Origin: Nocardia vulneris
GTDB lineage: Bacteria > Actinomycetota > Actinomycetes > Mycobacteriales > Mycobacteriaceae
DNA length: 64,000 bases
Assembly (NCBI RefSeq): GCF_001613425.1
Contig: NZ_BDCI01000047.1
Coordinates: forward strand, 111,742 to 175,741
Direction: 5' to 3'
A model generated the notes under the pieces. The model was not told where the DNA came from. It ran no database searches and saw only the letters and a program-made list of their open reading frames with translations. This document shows positions 49,906 to 59,092 of this stretch, piece after piece (positions within the stretch are counted from its first letter, which is position 1; every line of letters starts with the position of its first letter). The position numbers and the translations under genes were made by a program.

Positions 49906-50568
49906 ATGTACAAGAAATTAGCCGCCGTCGGCGCCGCCCTATTTGCGTTCGCTTTGCCGATGTCCGGTTCCCCCGTTTCTGGGCAGCCCGGGTCCGACTG
50001 GCCGGGCGCCCCACCGGACAAGATCGTCATCGACGTGGTGACCGTCAACGGCACCGGTTGCCCCAAGGACACAGCGGCAGTGGCGGTTTCACCCGACAAT
50101 ACCGCCTTCACGGTGACCTACAGCGCCTACACCGCGCAGGTCGGCCCGGGCGCCGGCCCCACCGACTTCCGCAAGAATTGCCAGCTCAACCTGAAGGTGC
50201 ACGTCCCGCAGGGCTTCACCTACGGAATCGCGCAGGCGGACTACCGCGGTTTCGCCAGCTTGCAAAAGGGCGCGACCGCGCTGGAACGGGCCCGTTACTA
50301 TTTCCAGGGTAATTCACCGACCGACTTCGTCGATCACACATTCAAAGGCCCGTTCTCCGACGACTGGCAAAAGACCGACACCACCGAGGTAGGCGCGATC
50401 GTCTATCTGCCGTGCGGCGAAACCCGGAACTTCAATATCAACACCCAATTGCGGGTGGACGCGGGCAACTCCGACCCGAAGAAGACCAGCTTCATCACGA
50501 TGGACTCGACCGACGGCGCCATCAACACCACCTACCACTTCGCGTGGAAGGTCTGCCCGAACCCCTGA
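49906..50568 (+). CDS. DUF4360 secreted protein
   Basis: 220 residues with a signal peptide (KLAAVGAALFAFALPMSGSP). The mature protein matches DUF4360: VVTVNGTGCPKDTAAVAVSPDNTAFTVTYSAYTAQVG, FRKNCQLNLKVHVPQGFTYGIAQADYRGFASL, and DDWQKTDTTEVGAIVYLPCGETRNFNINTQLRV. Four to five Cys (GCPKD, KNCQL, LPCGE, KVCPN) probably form disulfides. Function unknown; secreted beta-rich fold. Followed by a strong hairpin. Confidence 0.88.
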   Translation: MYKKLAAVGAALFAFALPMSGSPVSGQPGSDWPGAPPDKIVIDVVTVNGTGCPKDTAAVAVSPDNTAFTVTYSAYTAQVGPGAGPTDFRKNCQLNLKVHVPQGFTYGIAQADYRGFASLQKGATALERARYYFQGNSPTDFVDHTFKGPFSDDWQKTDTTEVGAIVYLPCGETRNFNINTQLRVDAGNSDPKKTSFITMDSTDGAINTTYHFAWKVCPNP

Positions 50569-52070
50569 CCCTCACTGCCTGACACTGGAATCCCGTTGGT
50601 GACAACGGGATTCCAGCCATGTCGGCATGCCGCGCGGAACCAGCGGTGGTGCGCGGCGGCCAGCCCGTCGAGACTGCCGCCCTCGCCCGCCCACGCCACG
50701 TACCCGTCGGGCCGGACCAGCAGGCCGGACAGCTCCCGCGCGTCCACCGGCTTGCCCGTCACCACCCGGACGCCCGGCGGCCAATTCGCCGCCAGCGCAC
50801 GCAATTCCGCCGAGTCGGCCAGATCGAACAGCACCGCCGCACCGTCGGCGAAATGCTCGCCCAGGCGTGTCCCGTCGGACAGCTCGAAGTCCGGCACGAC
50901 CGCCCCGACCCGTTCGTGCGTGCCGCCGAGATCGTAGCGGTGCAGCACACCGGAGATCCGTTTGAATACCGTGGTCGTACCGTCGCGGGTGGCCAGCAGC
51001 TCGGTCATGAAAGCGCGAAGTTGCTTGCTGCGCTGGTCGAGTCGCATCAGCGCGATCTGTGCCCGGCTCCAGTTCAGCACCGTGGCGCCGATCGGATGCC
51101 GCTCCGCGGTGTAGGTGTCGAGCAGGTCCTCGTCCGCCCGGCCGCGCACCACGGCCGCGAGCTTCCAGCCCAGGTTGACCGCGTCCCCGATACCGAGGTT
51201 GAGGCCTTGCCCGCCGAATGGCGAATGGACGTGCGCCGCATCGCCTGCCAGCAATGCCCGGCCCCTGCGGTACGAGGTGACCTGACGGGTGTTGTCGGTG
51301 AACCGCGTGGCCGAGTGCACGGCCGTGATCCGCACCGGCACACCGGAAACCGCGCGCAGGGCGGCCTGGAGTTCCGCGGCGGTGATCGGCGCGTCCCGAT
51401 CGGCGGGCGGGCCGTCCAGCTCGACGGTGAGGATCCGGCCGGGAGTCGGCCCGTAGGTATACATTCCGGTGGGCGTCGTGATCCAACCCGGCTGCAACTC
51501 CTCGGCGCCGGTCATCTCGACGAGCGCCTGATGCCCGGTGATTTCGGCCGCCAGGCCGGGAAAGTCGAAACCGGCGCGTTTGCGCACCGTGCTGCGGCCG
51601 CCGTCGCAGCCCACCAGCCATTCCGCCCGAACGTCGGTGTCGCCCAGGCGAACTGTCACGCCGGTGCCGTCGTCGGTGAAGTCCGTCATGGTGACCCCGC
51701 GCCGGATCTGCACCCCCAACTCCTCGGCCCACTCGCCGAGCATCGACTCCAGGTTCTGCTGGGTCACCAGAAAGATGTGGGACGCGGGACCGAGATCGGC
51801 GAACGCCGGGTCCTCGAGGTCGAGGGCGTCGCGCCGTAGCATGATGCCCGCGAAATGCCCGACGAACGGCGGCCCCTGCGGAACCTCCGGTGCCGCATTC
51901 TCTTCCGCCCCCGCGACGCCGAAGGCCGCGCGCAGCGGCGCGGGACTCTTGTCCTGTGCCGCGCGCAAACGTGCCAGCAGCCCGCGCCGATAGATCGCCT
52001 GCGCGGCCGGCACGGTGATCGCGGCGGCCTTGATCGTCTGATCGATCTCGGTCCGGCATCCTTGCGTCAC
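50532..52070 (-). pseudogene. Eroded FAD-dependent monooxygenase (no N-terminal FAD motif)
   Basis: About 510 codons of a PgaE/rifampicin-monooxygenase-like flavoprotein. The body is intact: LVGCDGGRSTVRKRAGFDFPG, ALLAGDAAHVHSPFGGQGLNLGIGDAVNLGWKL and a C-terminal thioredoxin-like part (LFDLADSAELRALAANWPPGVRVV). The homology begins abruptly at RTEIDQTIKAAAITVPAAQAIYRRGLL, so the first 40-45 residues with the GxGxxG FAD motif are missing. The C-terminal 30 residues are encoded by the DUF4360 terminator region, so the natural end is lost too. Both ends abut hairpins. It may still be expressed but is unlikely to bind FAD normally. Confidence 0.7.
50585..50616 (+). terminator. Hairpin after the DUF4360 gene
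   Basis: CTGGAATCCCGTT (50585-50597) and AACGGGATTCCAG (50604-50616) are perfect 13-bp arms around GGTGAC, 17 bases past the stop. The reading frame of the eroded monooxygenase on the other strand runs through it. Confidence 0.8.
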
Positions 52071-52092
52071 TCTTGCGCCGACCGGACAGCCG

Positions 52093-52122
52093 GATGGGGC
52101 GAGGCCGCGGCCTCGCCCCATC
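52093..52122 (-). terminator. 30-bp perfect palindrome (hairpin) after the KGG-repeat gene
   Basis: GATGGGGCGAGGCCG and its exact complement CGGCCTCGCCCCATC form a 30-bp gapless palindrome at 52093-52122. It lies 16 bases after the stop of the minus-strand KGG gene and 23 bases from the start of the eroded monooxygenase frame. Confidence 0.6.
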
Positions 52123-52137
52123 GTGCGGTCGCCGGGG

Positions 52138-52335
52138 CTACCGGTTGCGGTGGCTGTGCGAGCCGCCGAGGCGTTTGGCCGCGGTCGGTTGCGCCGCGGC
52201 CCCCTTCTTGCCCGCCTCGCTGGCCCGCTTGGGGTCGTTGTCGAAGCTGCCGCTGCTCGCCTTGCCGCCCAGGCTGGCGATCTTGCGCTGCTGCGCTGCG
52301 TCCATAGCGGCAAAGCCGCGTGGGGCGTCGGCCAT
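52138..52335 (-). CDS. KGG-repeat stress protein
   Basis: 65 residues. RGFAAMDAAQQRKIASLGGKASSG and DPKRASEAGKKGAAAQ carry the GGK/KG-type Con-10 repeats of the stress-induced KGG family (PF10685), here about two repeats. Small, basic and disordered; expressed in desiccation or heat stress in other bacteria. GGAGA precedes ATG 52335. Confidence 0.85.
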   Translation of the reverse strand: MADAPRGFAAMDAAQQRKIASLGGKASSGSFDNDPKRASEAGKKGAAAQPTAAKRLGGSHSHRNR

Positions 52336-52494
52336 GCGTATCTCTCCTTGCCTCGGGTGTTCTTACCGCGACGGCCGGGGCGTCTCTGTGGCCCGGTTGG
52401 TGCCGTCGGACGCAGTCCGTCCCTAGCCGCGCACGGCCGGAGCGGATGCGTAGGTATCGCCTACCCGAGGTACCGGCGAGCAAACACGACCGGC

Positions 52495-53772
52495 TCAGCT
52501 CTGCTGCTGAGCGACCAGCACCGGGGCGGGTTCCGCCCTGCTCACAGCCCTGCGGCCGGAGACGAAATACAACGCGACGAGCAGCACGCTGAACCACACA
52601 TAGGTGTTGCCCACGACGTGTTGCCAAGCGGTCCACTGGGTTTCGCGATGTTCGCCGTCGGGCAGCCAGTTCTGCGGTCCGTACACGAAGATCGCGGTGA
52701 TGACCGCGATCGTCACCCACCAGCCGATGGCCTGACGCCGCGGCAGCCTGGTGGCGGCGTAGCCGACGGCGCCGAACAGGGCCGGGGCGATCCACACCCA
52801 GTGGTGCGACCACGAGATCGGCGACAGCAGCAGCGTGAACACCGCGTTGATGCCGAGCGCCAGCGGCGGGAAATCGACCGCGCGGCGCATAGCCGCGACC
52901 ACCAGCACCAGCAGCGCGGCGCCCAGCACCAGCCACAGGACGGTGAACGCGGGCTCGGGCACCTGCAGCCGGGCCAGTACGGCCTGGATCGACTGATTGG
53001 TGTGGAAGGCCGAACCGCTCAAGCCGGACACATTGCCCAGCCCGCCGAACCAGTATTTGGCCGAGTCGTGCGGCAACACCACGAACCCGAGGCCGGTCGC
53101 CGCGGCGCCGGTGATCGCTGCCGTGGCCGCCGACTTGTAGTCCCGGCGCACCAGGAAGTAGAGCACGAACGCGGCCGGGGTCAGCTTGATCGCGGCCGCG
53201 ATGCCGATCAGCATGCCGCGCCGCCAGCGCGGCTTGTGGGCCAGGCAGTCGGCCGCGACCAGCGCCATGAGCAGCAGGTTCACCTGGCCGAAGTCCAGCG
53301 TCGCATGCACCGGTTCCAGCAGCAGACCCAGCGGCGTGGCACACAGCGTCGCGAACAGCGCCAGCTTGCGCTGGCCGGCCGCGGGCCAGATCCGGCGCGC
53401 GACCAGATACAGCGTCAGTGCCAGCGCGGCCACCGAGGACACGAAGAAGGTGAACGCGGCGGCGTGCCAGGGCAGCAGCGCGAACGGACTCAGCGCCAGC
53501 GCGGCGAACGGCGGATAGATGAACGGCAGTCCCGCGCCGATGGTGGTCTGCGGCAGCTGGCCGTACATGTCCTTGCCGTGCCGTAGCGCGTCCACACCCA
53601 ACCGGTAGACCTGCAGGTCGATGAACCCGCCGGTGATCTCGTGGAACGGCCACACCGGCAGCAGCAGACAGAACGCGGAGAACCCGATGGCGAGGGCCGG
53701 TGCCAGCCACACCACGACCCCGAGTCGACGGTGCTGTGCTTCCGGCTCAACGCGGGTGGTGACACTACTCAT
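52495..53772 (-). CDS. GT87 polyprenyl-phosphate-mannose mannosyltransferase
   Basis: 425 residues with about nine to eleven membrane segments. GGFIDLQVYRLGVDALRHGKDMYG carries the catalytic Asp of the PimE/DUF2029 group; FIYPPFAALALSPFALLPW and FGQVNLLLMALVAADC are typical, and SPISWSHHWVWIAPALF is the extracellular loop near the middle. The group adds alpha-1,2-mannose to phosphatidyl-inositol mannosides, lipomannan or arabinogalactan outside the membrane, a mark of mycolic-acid actinomycetes. Confidence 0.88.
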   Translation of the reverse strand: MSSVTTRVEPEAQHRRLGVVVWLAPALAIGFSAFCLLLPVWPFHEITGGFIDLQVYRLGVDALRHGKDMYGQLPQTTIGAGLPFIYPPFAALALSPFALLPWHAAAFTFFVSSVAALALTLYLVARRIWPAAGQRKLALFATLCATPLGLLLEPVHATLDFGQVNLLLMALVAADCLAHKPRWRRGMLIGIAAAIKLTPAAFVLYFLVRRDYKSAATAAITGAAATGLGFVVLPHDSAKYWFGGLGNVSGLSGSAFHTNQSIQAVLARLQVPEPAFTVLWLVLGAALLVLVVAAMRRAVDFPPLALGINAVFTLLLSPISWSHHWVWIAPALFGAVGYAATRLPRRQAIGWWVTIAVITAIFVYGPQNWLPDGEHRETQWTAWQHVVGNTYVWFSVLLVALYFVSGRRAVSRAEPAPVLVAQQQS

Positions 53773-53902
53773 CCGCGGCGACTATACCGACCCGTGCGGC
53801 GCGGCACACCAGGTGGGAGGGGCTACCCGCGAGTATTCGACCGGACTCGGGGTCGCGGCGCGCGCGACCGGTAACCGCGCGGGCGGTGGTAGTAATGAGC
53901 CC

Positions 53903-54295
53903 ATGGGCGCTGACATGGATCCGGAACTCATCGAGCTCGCGACCAAGGTGTTCGATTTCGCCCGGCAGGGCGATGCGACGGCGCTGGCGACATACATAGA
54001 TGCCGGAGTACCCGCGGACCTCACCAACGAAGCGGGCGACACGCTGCTCATGCTCGCCACGTACCACGGGCACCGCGCCGCCGTCGCGGCGTTGCTCGAC
54101 CGCGACGCCGATCCGACGCGCGCCAACGACAAGGGGCAGACTCCGTTGGCGGGCGCGGTGTTCAAAGGGGAAACGGAGATCGTGCGGCTGCTGCTCGAAT
54201 CCGGCGCCGACCCCGACGCGGGCACCCCGTCGGCGCGCGACGCCGCCGTGCTGTTCGGCAAGACCGACCTGATCGAGTTGTTCCGCGACTACTGA
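53903..54295 (+). CDS. Ankyrin-repeat protein
   Basis: 130 residues with three to four ankyrin repeats: ATKVFDFARQGDATALATYIDAGVPADLTNEAGDTLLMLA, HGHRAAVAALLDRDADPTRANDKGQTPLAGAV and KGETEIVRLLLESGADPDAG. It has no signal or membrane span. In actinomycetes these short ankyrin proteins are often next to catalases; none is here. ATG 53903 (or 53915). Confidence 0.85.
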   Translation: MGADMDPELIELATKVFDFARQGDATALATYIDAGVPADLTNEAGDTLLMLATYHGHRAAVAALLDRDADPTRANDKGQTPLAGAVFKGETEIVRLLLESGADPDAGTPSARDAAVLFGKTDLIELFRDY

Positions 54296-54364
54296 GCGGC
54301 CCGGAATTTCGCGGTGGCCGATCGGTGTTGTCAGGACGGAATCGACGAACCGGAGGCGAACGAC

Positions 54365-54781
54365 GTGGCACAGAACAGCTTCAACGAACAGGTCATCGCG
54401 GAGTTCCGCGCGAACGCGGGCAAGGTCGGGGGCATGTTCGAGGGCGCGCACATGGTCTTGATCACCACGACCGGCGCGAAGTCCGGCCGGCAGATCACCA
54501 GCCCGCTGGTCTTCCTGCCCGACGGCGAGCGGGTGGTGCTCATCGCGTCCAACGGCGGCGCGGACAAACACCCGGCGTGGTATTTCAACCTGCGCGCGAA
54601 CCCCGAGCTGACCGTGGAGATCGGCACCGAACGCTACGAGGCGAAGGCCGAGGAGGTCACCGGGGCCGAACGCGACGCGCTGTACGCCAGGATGGTCGAG
54701 ATCATGCCGGGCTTCGGGGAGTACCAGGAGAAGACCTCGCGGCGCATCCCGGTGTTCGCGGTGTACCGCAAGCAGGCCTGA
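54365..54781 (+). CDS. Deazaflavin (F420)-dependent nitroreductase-like protein
   Basis: 138 residues of the DDN/Rv3547 family: HMVLITTTGAKSGRQITSPLVFLPDGERVVLIASNGG binds F420, and HPAWYFNLRANPELTVEIGTERYEAKAEEVTG follows. Members reduce quinones or nitroimidazoles using reduced F420, a cofactor present in this lineage. GTG 54365 has GGAGG eleven bases upstream. It converges with the FAD oxidoreductase four bases away. Confidence 0.9.
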   Translation: MAQNSFNEQVIAEFRANAGKVGGMFEGAHMVLITTTGAKSGRQITSPLVFLPDGERVVLIASNGGADKHPAWYFNLRANPELTVEIGTERYEAKAEEVTGAERDALYARMVEIMPGFGEYQEKTSRRIPVFAVYRKQA

Positions 54782-54784
54782 ACG

Positions 54785-56158
54785 CTAGCCGCGGGCACGC
54801 ACCGCGGCGACGGCCTTACGCGCCGCCACCAGCACCGGATCCCACACCGGGGAGAACGGCGGCGCGTAACCGAGGTCGAGCGCGGTCATCTGCTCGACGG
54901 TCATCTGAGCGGTGAGCGCGACGGCGGCGATGTCGACGCGCTTGCCCGCGCCCTCCCGTCCGACGATCTGCACGCCGAGCAGCCGGCCCGTGTGCCGCTC
55001 GGCGAGCAGCTTCACCGTCATCGCCGCGGCGTCGGGGTAATAGCCTGCGCGGCTGGTGGATTCGATGGTGACCGTGACGAACTGCAGTCCGGCGGCCTGA
55101 GCGTCCTTCTCGCGCAACCCCGTTCGGGCCACCTCGAGGTCGCAGACCTTGCTCACCGCGGTGCCGACCACCCCGGGGAAGGTCGCGTATCCCCCGCCGA
55201 CGCCCGCGCCGATGATCTGACCGTGTTTGTTGGCGTGCGTGCCCAGGGCGATATGCCGTTCCCGGCCCGACACCAGGTCGAGCACCTCGACGCAATCGCC
55301 GCCGGCCCAGATGTTTTCGTGACCGCGCACCCGCATGGCGAGATCGGTCAGCAGCCCGCCGTGCGCACCGAGCGGTAAACCGGCGGCACGCGCCAACTCC
55401 GTGTCGGGGCGCACCCCGATGCCGAGCACCACCACATCCGCCGGGTATTCCGCGCCGTCGGCCACCACCGCGCGGGCGCGACCGTGCTCGTCGGTCCGCA
55501 CCTCGGTCACCTCAGCCTTGCTGACCACCGTGATCCCCATGCCGCACATGGCTTCCCGGACCAGCGCGCCCATGTCCGGATCCATGGTCGCCATCGGCTC
55601 GGGGCCGCGATGCAGCATCGTCACGTCGTAGCCGCGCCGAATCAGCGCCTCGGCCATCTCGACGCCGATATAGCCCGCGCCGACCACCACCGCGCGTTTG
55701 CCCGTCGTGGTCTCGAGCGTATCGATCAACGCCTGTCCGTCGTCGAGCGTCTGCACGCCGTGCACGCCGGCGGCGTCGATGCCGGGCAGCGGCGGCCGGA
55801 TCGGCCGGGCGCCGGTGGCGAGCACGAGTTTGTCGTAGTCCGTCCAGGATTCATCGCCCGAGTCGAGCGCCCGGGCGCGCACCCTGCGGCCCGCGAGATC
55901 GAGCTCGACCACCTCGGTGCGCAGCCGCAGGTCGATGTCGCGGGATCGATGCTGTTCGGGCGTGCGGGCGATCAGGTCGTCGCGGTGGAGCACGTCGCCG
56001 CCCACCCAGTACGGGATGCCGCATGCGGAGAACGAGGTGAACCGGCCGCGCTCGAAAACAACGATCTCCAGTTCGCGCGCCGAGCGCAGCCTGCGGGCCT
56101 GCGAAGCCGCCGACATACCCGCCGCGTCACCACCGATGACCACCAGTCGCTCCGTCAT
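54785..56158 (-). CDS. FAD-dependent CoA-disulfide-reductase-like oxidoreductase
   Basis: 457 residues. FAD motif RLVVIGGDAAGMSAASQARR, the redox Cys in SFSACGIPYWVGG (position of C43 in CoA-disulfide reductase and NADH peroxidase), NAD(P)H motif AVVVGAGYIGVEMAEAL, FAD motif ENIWAGGDCVEV and the C-terminal dimer domain ending QMTALDLGYAPPFSPVWDPV. Reaction: NAD(P)H-linked reduction of CoA- or other disulfides or polysulfides. ATG at 56158 rather than 56167. It is convergent with the nitroreductase and divergent from the permease. Confidence 0.88.
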   Translation of the reverse strand: MTERLVVIGGDAAGMSAASQARRLRSARELEIVVFERGRFTSFSACGIPYWVGGDVLHRDDLIARTPEQHRSRDIDLRLRTEVVELDLAGRRVRARALDSGDESWTDYDKLVLATGARPIRPPLPGIDAAGVHGVQTLDDGQALIDTLETTTGKRAVVVGAGYIGVEMAEALIRRGYDVTMLHRGPEPMATMDPDMGALVREAMCGMGITVVSKAEVTEVRTDEHGRARAVVADGAEYPADVVVLGIGVRPDTELARAAGLPLGAHGGLLTDLAMRVRGHENIWAGGDCVEVLDLVSGRERHIALGTHANKHGQIIGAGVGGGYATFPGVVGTAVSKVCDLEVARTGLREKDAQAAGLQFVTVTIESTSRAGYYPDAAAMTVKLLAERHTGRLLGVQIVGREGAGKRVDIAAVALTAQMTVEQMTALDLGYAPPFSPVWDPVLVAARKAVAAVRARG

Positions 56159-56316
56159 ACCGCCCACGCTACGACGGCGAACCGCCCGGCAGACGGCGGG
56201 GGTCGGCGCGATTTGCCGTGGAATTCCTGGTTGCCGTGCGGTTGACCACCGATTACTTCACACTGATCTTCTGGCAAACGCTGTGTGAGGGCAGCGTTTA
56301 CACCCTGGAGCAGTAC

Positions 56317-57870
56317 ATGAGCGATAGCACGCCACCCCCTTCCGATGATGAACGCCGGCTCGCCGAGCTCGGCTACAAACAGGAATTGGCGCGATCCTGG
56401 TCCGGATTCTCGAACTTCGCCATCAGCTTCACCATCGTCTCCATCCTGACCGGCGGATTGGCCAGTTACGGAATAGGTTTGGCCAACGGCGGGCCGATCA
56501 CCATGGCCTGGGGCTGGCCGCTGGTCTCGATCATGGTGCTGTTCGTGGGCATGGCGATGGCGGAACTGGCCTCGGCCTATCCCACCTCCGGCGGCCTGTA
56601 CTGGTGGGCGGCGCAGCTCGGCGGACCGGTGTGGGGCTGGTTCACCGGCTGGTTCAATCTGATCGGTCAGATCGCGGTGACCGCGGCGATCGATTACGGG
56701 GCGGCGATCTTCACGACGGTCGTGCTGAATGTGATCGGCCTCGATATCGGCACCGACCGCACCGCGATCTTCCTGGTCTTCGCCGTCATTCTGGTGCTGC
56801 ACGCGGTACTCAACGCGATCGGCCCGCACCTGTCCGCGGTGATCAACAATATCTCCGCGTGGTGGCACGTCGGCGGCGTCGCGATATTCGTCCTGGTCCT
56901 CGCGTTCGGCGCGGAACAGCACCAGAGCGTCGGCTTCGTGTTCACCGAAACGGTGGACAACAGCGCGGTCGGGTTCGGCGGCGTGGCGTTCAGCTTCCTG
57001 CTCGGTTTGCTGCACGCCCAGTACACCTTCACCGGATACGACGCCTCCGCGCACATGTCCGAGGAAACCCACGACGCGTCCCGGATGGCGGCGAAGGGCA
57101 TCATCAACACCATCGTGGTGTCGGCGATCGCGGGCTATCTGCTGATCATGGCGGTGACGTTCGCGATCCCGAATCTGGACGACGCGCTCGATCCGGCGAA
57201 GAACAGCGGCTACCCGGTGATCTACATCCTGGAGAATTCGCTGAACTCCTTCTGGTCCGGGTTGTTGCTGATCATCGCGGCGATCGCGCAGCTGTTCTGC
57301 GGCTACGCCTCGGTCACCTCGGCCTCGCGCATGCTGTTCGCGTTCGCCCGCGACGGCGCGGTGCCGGGTTCGGCGCTGTGGTCGAGACTTTCGGCGCGGA
57401 AGGTCCCGGTGAACGCGGTGCTCTTCATTTCCACGTTCGCCTTCGTCCTGCTGATTCCCTCGATGCTGGTGCCGGCCGAGAACGCGCCGACCGCCTACGC
57501 GGCCGCCACCTCGGTCGCGACCATCGGCCTGTACATCGCGTACGGCATTCCGATCCTGCTGCGCCAATTGAACGGCGCCCGATTCCGCACCGGCCCCTGG
57601 CAATTGGGTCGCTGGTATCGGCCGGTCGGCATCGTCGCACTGCTGTGGATCGTCGCGATCAGTGTGCTGTTCATCCTGCCGATGGACGATCGTGGTTATC
57701 CCTGGAACAGCGAGTTCACCTGGAATACCGTCAATTACGCGCCGATCGCGTTGGCCGGCGTGGTCGGCGCGATCGGAATCTGGTGGTTCGTTTCGGCGCG
57801 CACCTGGTTCACCGGCCCGAAACGCACCGTCGAGCAGGCCCCCGACGACGAGGCACCCGTCAACGCTTGA
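56317..57870 (+). CDS. Amino-acid/polyamine/GABA-type permease (APC superfamily)
   Basis: 517 residues, 12 membrane segments. DERRLAELGYKQELARSWSGFSNFAISFTIVSILTGG is the hallmark of the eukaryote-like GabP/BAT1 branch, and TFTGYDASAHMSEETHDASRMAAKGI is its conserved loop 6/7. It imports an amino acid or amine with protons; the substrate is not certain. CTGGAGCAG precedes ATG 56317. Confidence 0.92.
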   Translation: MSDSTPPPSDDERRLAELGYKQELARSWSGFSNFAISFTIVSILTGGLASYGIGLANGGPITMAWGWPLVSIMVLFVGMAMAELASAYPTSGGLYWWAAQLGGPVWGWFTGWFNLIGQIAVTAAIDYGAAIFTTVVLNVIGLDIGTDRTAIFLVFAVILVLHAVLNAIGPHLSAVINNISAWWHVGGVAIFVLVLAFGAEQHQSVGFVFTETVDNSAVGFGGVAFSFLLGLLHAQYTFTGYDASAHMSEETHDASRMAAKGIINTIVVSAIAGYLLIMAVTFAIPNLDDALDPAKNSGYPVIYILENSLNSFWSGLLLIIAAIAQLFCGYASVTSASRMLFAFARDGAVPGSALWSRLSARKVPVNAVLFISTFAFVLLIPSMLVPAENAPTAYAAATSVATIGLYIAYGIPILLRQLNGARFRTGPWQLGRWYRPVGIVALLWIVAISVLFILPMDDRGYPWNSEFTWNTVNYAPIALAGVVGAIGIWWFVSARTWFTGPKRTVEQAPDDEAPVNA

Positions 57871-57901
57871 TGTGTCGGTGCCGGTCGCTATGTTCGTCGG
57901 C

Positions 57902-58600
57902 ATGGAAAGGATCGACCTGGAGTGCGGGGCTGGGAACGGTCGGATCGTGTTTCCGGGCAACCCGTGGCCCGCCGGGCATGCCATCGAGGAATTCGCGTGG
58001 ACCGGGCGGCTCGATCGCGCCGGTAATCTGTGGTTCGACTTTCATCTCCGGTCGGCGGATTACGCGGCCGACGGGCTGCCCGAGCACCCGGCGGACGCGC
58101 CGGACTGGTCCTCGCCGGTGGTCTGGACGAACTACCACCGGTGCACCTTGTCGTCCACCTATTGGGGCGAGGACGACGGCACCGGCTTTCTCGCGGCGAC
58201 GCCGGGCAAACTCTTCCAATTGAAAGCCGCTGCGCCGCAACGGCTCACCGCCGACCCGTTGCCGTTACCGGAACTCGGCGAACTCGAGTATCTGGCCTTC
58301 AACATCTACCTGCTCGGCCACGATTCGGTGGCCGATCAGGAGGTGCTGTTCACCCGCCGGGCAGACGGCGCGCACGATATCGAATGGTGTGGCCGGATCG
58401 CGCTGAGCTACGCGGGCGATCACGAATTCCGTCACCGATTCCGGGTGCGCACGACCGCCGCGCTCGAATACATCCGCTACCCCAACACCCTCACCGCCGA
58501 GCAGGCGCACCAGCGGCTGCGCGCCGTGCTGGACGCGCCCGAACTGTTCGAGACCGGACTGGTCGAGGGCCAGCCCGCGTGGGTGCCGAAGCGGCGCTGA
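57902..58600 (+). CDS. Conserved hypothetical protein
   Basis: 232 residues, soluble. Trp/Tyr-rich beta pattern: FAWTGRLDRAGNLWFDFHLRSADY, WTNYHRCTLSSTYWGEDDG, ELEYLAFNIYLLGHDSVADQEVLF, DIEWCGRIALSYAGDHEF. No signal peptide or known motif. It follows the permease by 31 bases, so the two may be an operon. ATG 57902 (MERIDL) or 57890; no good SD for either. I do not recognise the family. Confidence 0.65.
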   Translation: MERIDLECGAGNGRIVFPGNPWPAGHAIEEFAWTGRLDRAGNLWFDFHLRSADYAADGLPEHPADAPDWSSPVVWTNYHRCTLSSTYWGEDDGTGFLAATPGKLFQLKAAAPQRLTADPLPLPELGELEYLAFNIYLLGHDSVADQEVLFTRRADGAHDIEWCGRIALSYAGDHEFRHRFRVRTTAALEYIRYPNTLTAEQAHQRLRAVLDAPELFETGLVEGQPAWVPKRR

Positions 58601-59092
58601 CTACTGGGTGCTCGCGTGACTGGGCAGCACGCAGGCGGTGTCCAGGCCGAGCACCCGGTTGAGCCGGCCGAAGGCCAGCCAGGATCCGATGCTCATGCTG
58701 AGTTCGACCACCTCGGCCTGGCTGTACTCGGCGAACATCCGCGTCCAGAATTCGTCGTCGATGCTGTGGTGGTCCAGGGCGTAGCGTTCGGCGTATTCGG
58801 CGGCGAGCCTGGTGCGTTCGTCGAACGCCTCGGTGCTGCGCCACTCGGTGACGGCATCGGCGAACTCGGGTTCCACCTTTTTGCCGTCCCGCTCGGTCCG
58901 CCAGTCCTGGCAGAACAGGCAGCCGTTGATCTGGGCGATCCGCAGCCGCGCGGCCTCGAATTCGCGCAGCCCGAGGGTGCTGTGCGAATACACCGCCAGC
59001 GAGAACTGCGACGCGGCGACACCGATCCCGGGCACCATTTCGCCCCACACGTAACCGATCGGGTCCTTGCCCTCGGGGATATCGACGATCAT
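58601..59092 (-). CDS. AhpD-like carboxymuconolactone-decarboxylase-family protein
   Basis: 163 residues. RLRIAQINGCLFCQDWRTERDG holds the CxxC of the AhpD/CMD fold, and SIDDEFWTRMFAEYSQAEVVELSMSIGSWLAFGRLNRVLGL is the helix pair around it. Members are peroxidases or decarboxylases. Its ATG overlaps the stop of the DapB-like gene (ATGA). The stop is back to back with that of the preceding plus-strand gene. Confidence 0.88.
   Translation of the reverse strand: MIVDIPEGKDPIGYVWGEMVPGIGVAASQFSLAVYSHSTLGLREFEAARLRIAQINGCLFCQDWRTERDGKKVEPEFADAVTEWRSTEAFDERTRLAAEYAERYALDHHSIDDEFWTRMFAEYSQAEVVELSMSIGSWLAFGRLNRVLGLDTACVLPSHASTQ

Noticed and set aside
52067..53710. Long minus-strand ORF covering the KGG and GT87 genes
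   Set aside because: It is out of frame with the clear GT87 membrane protein and has a shadow-like composition.
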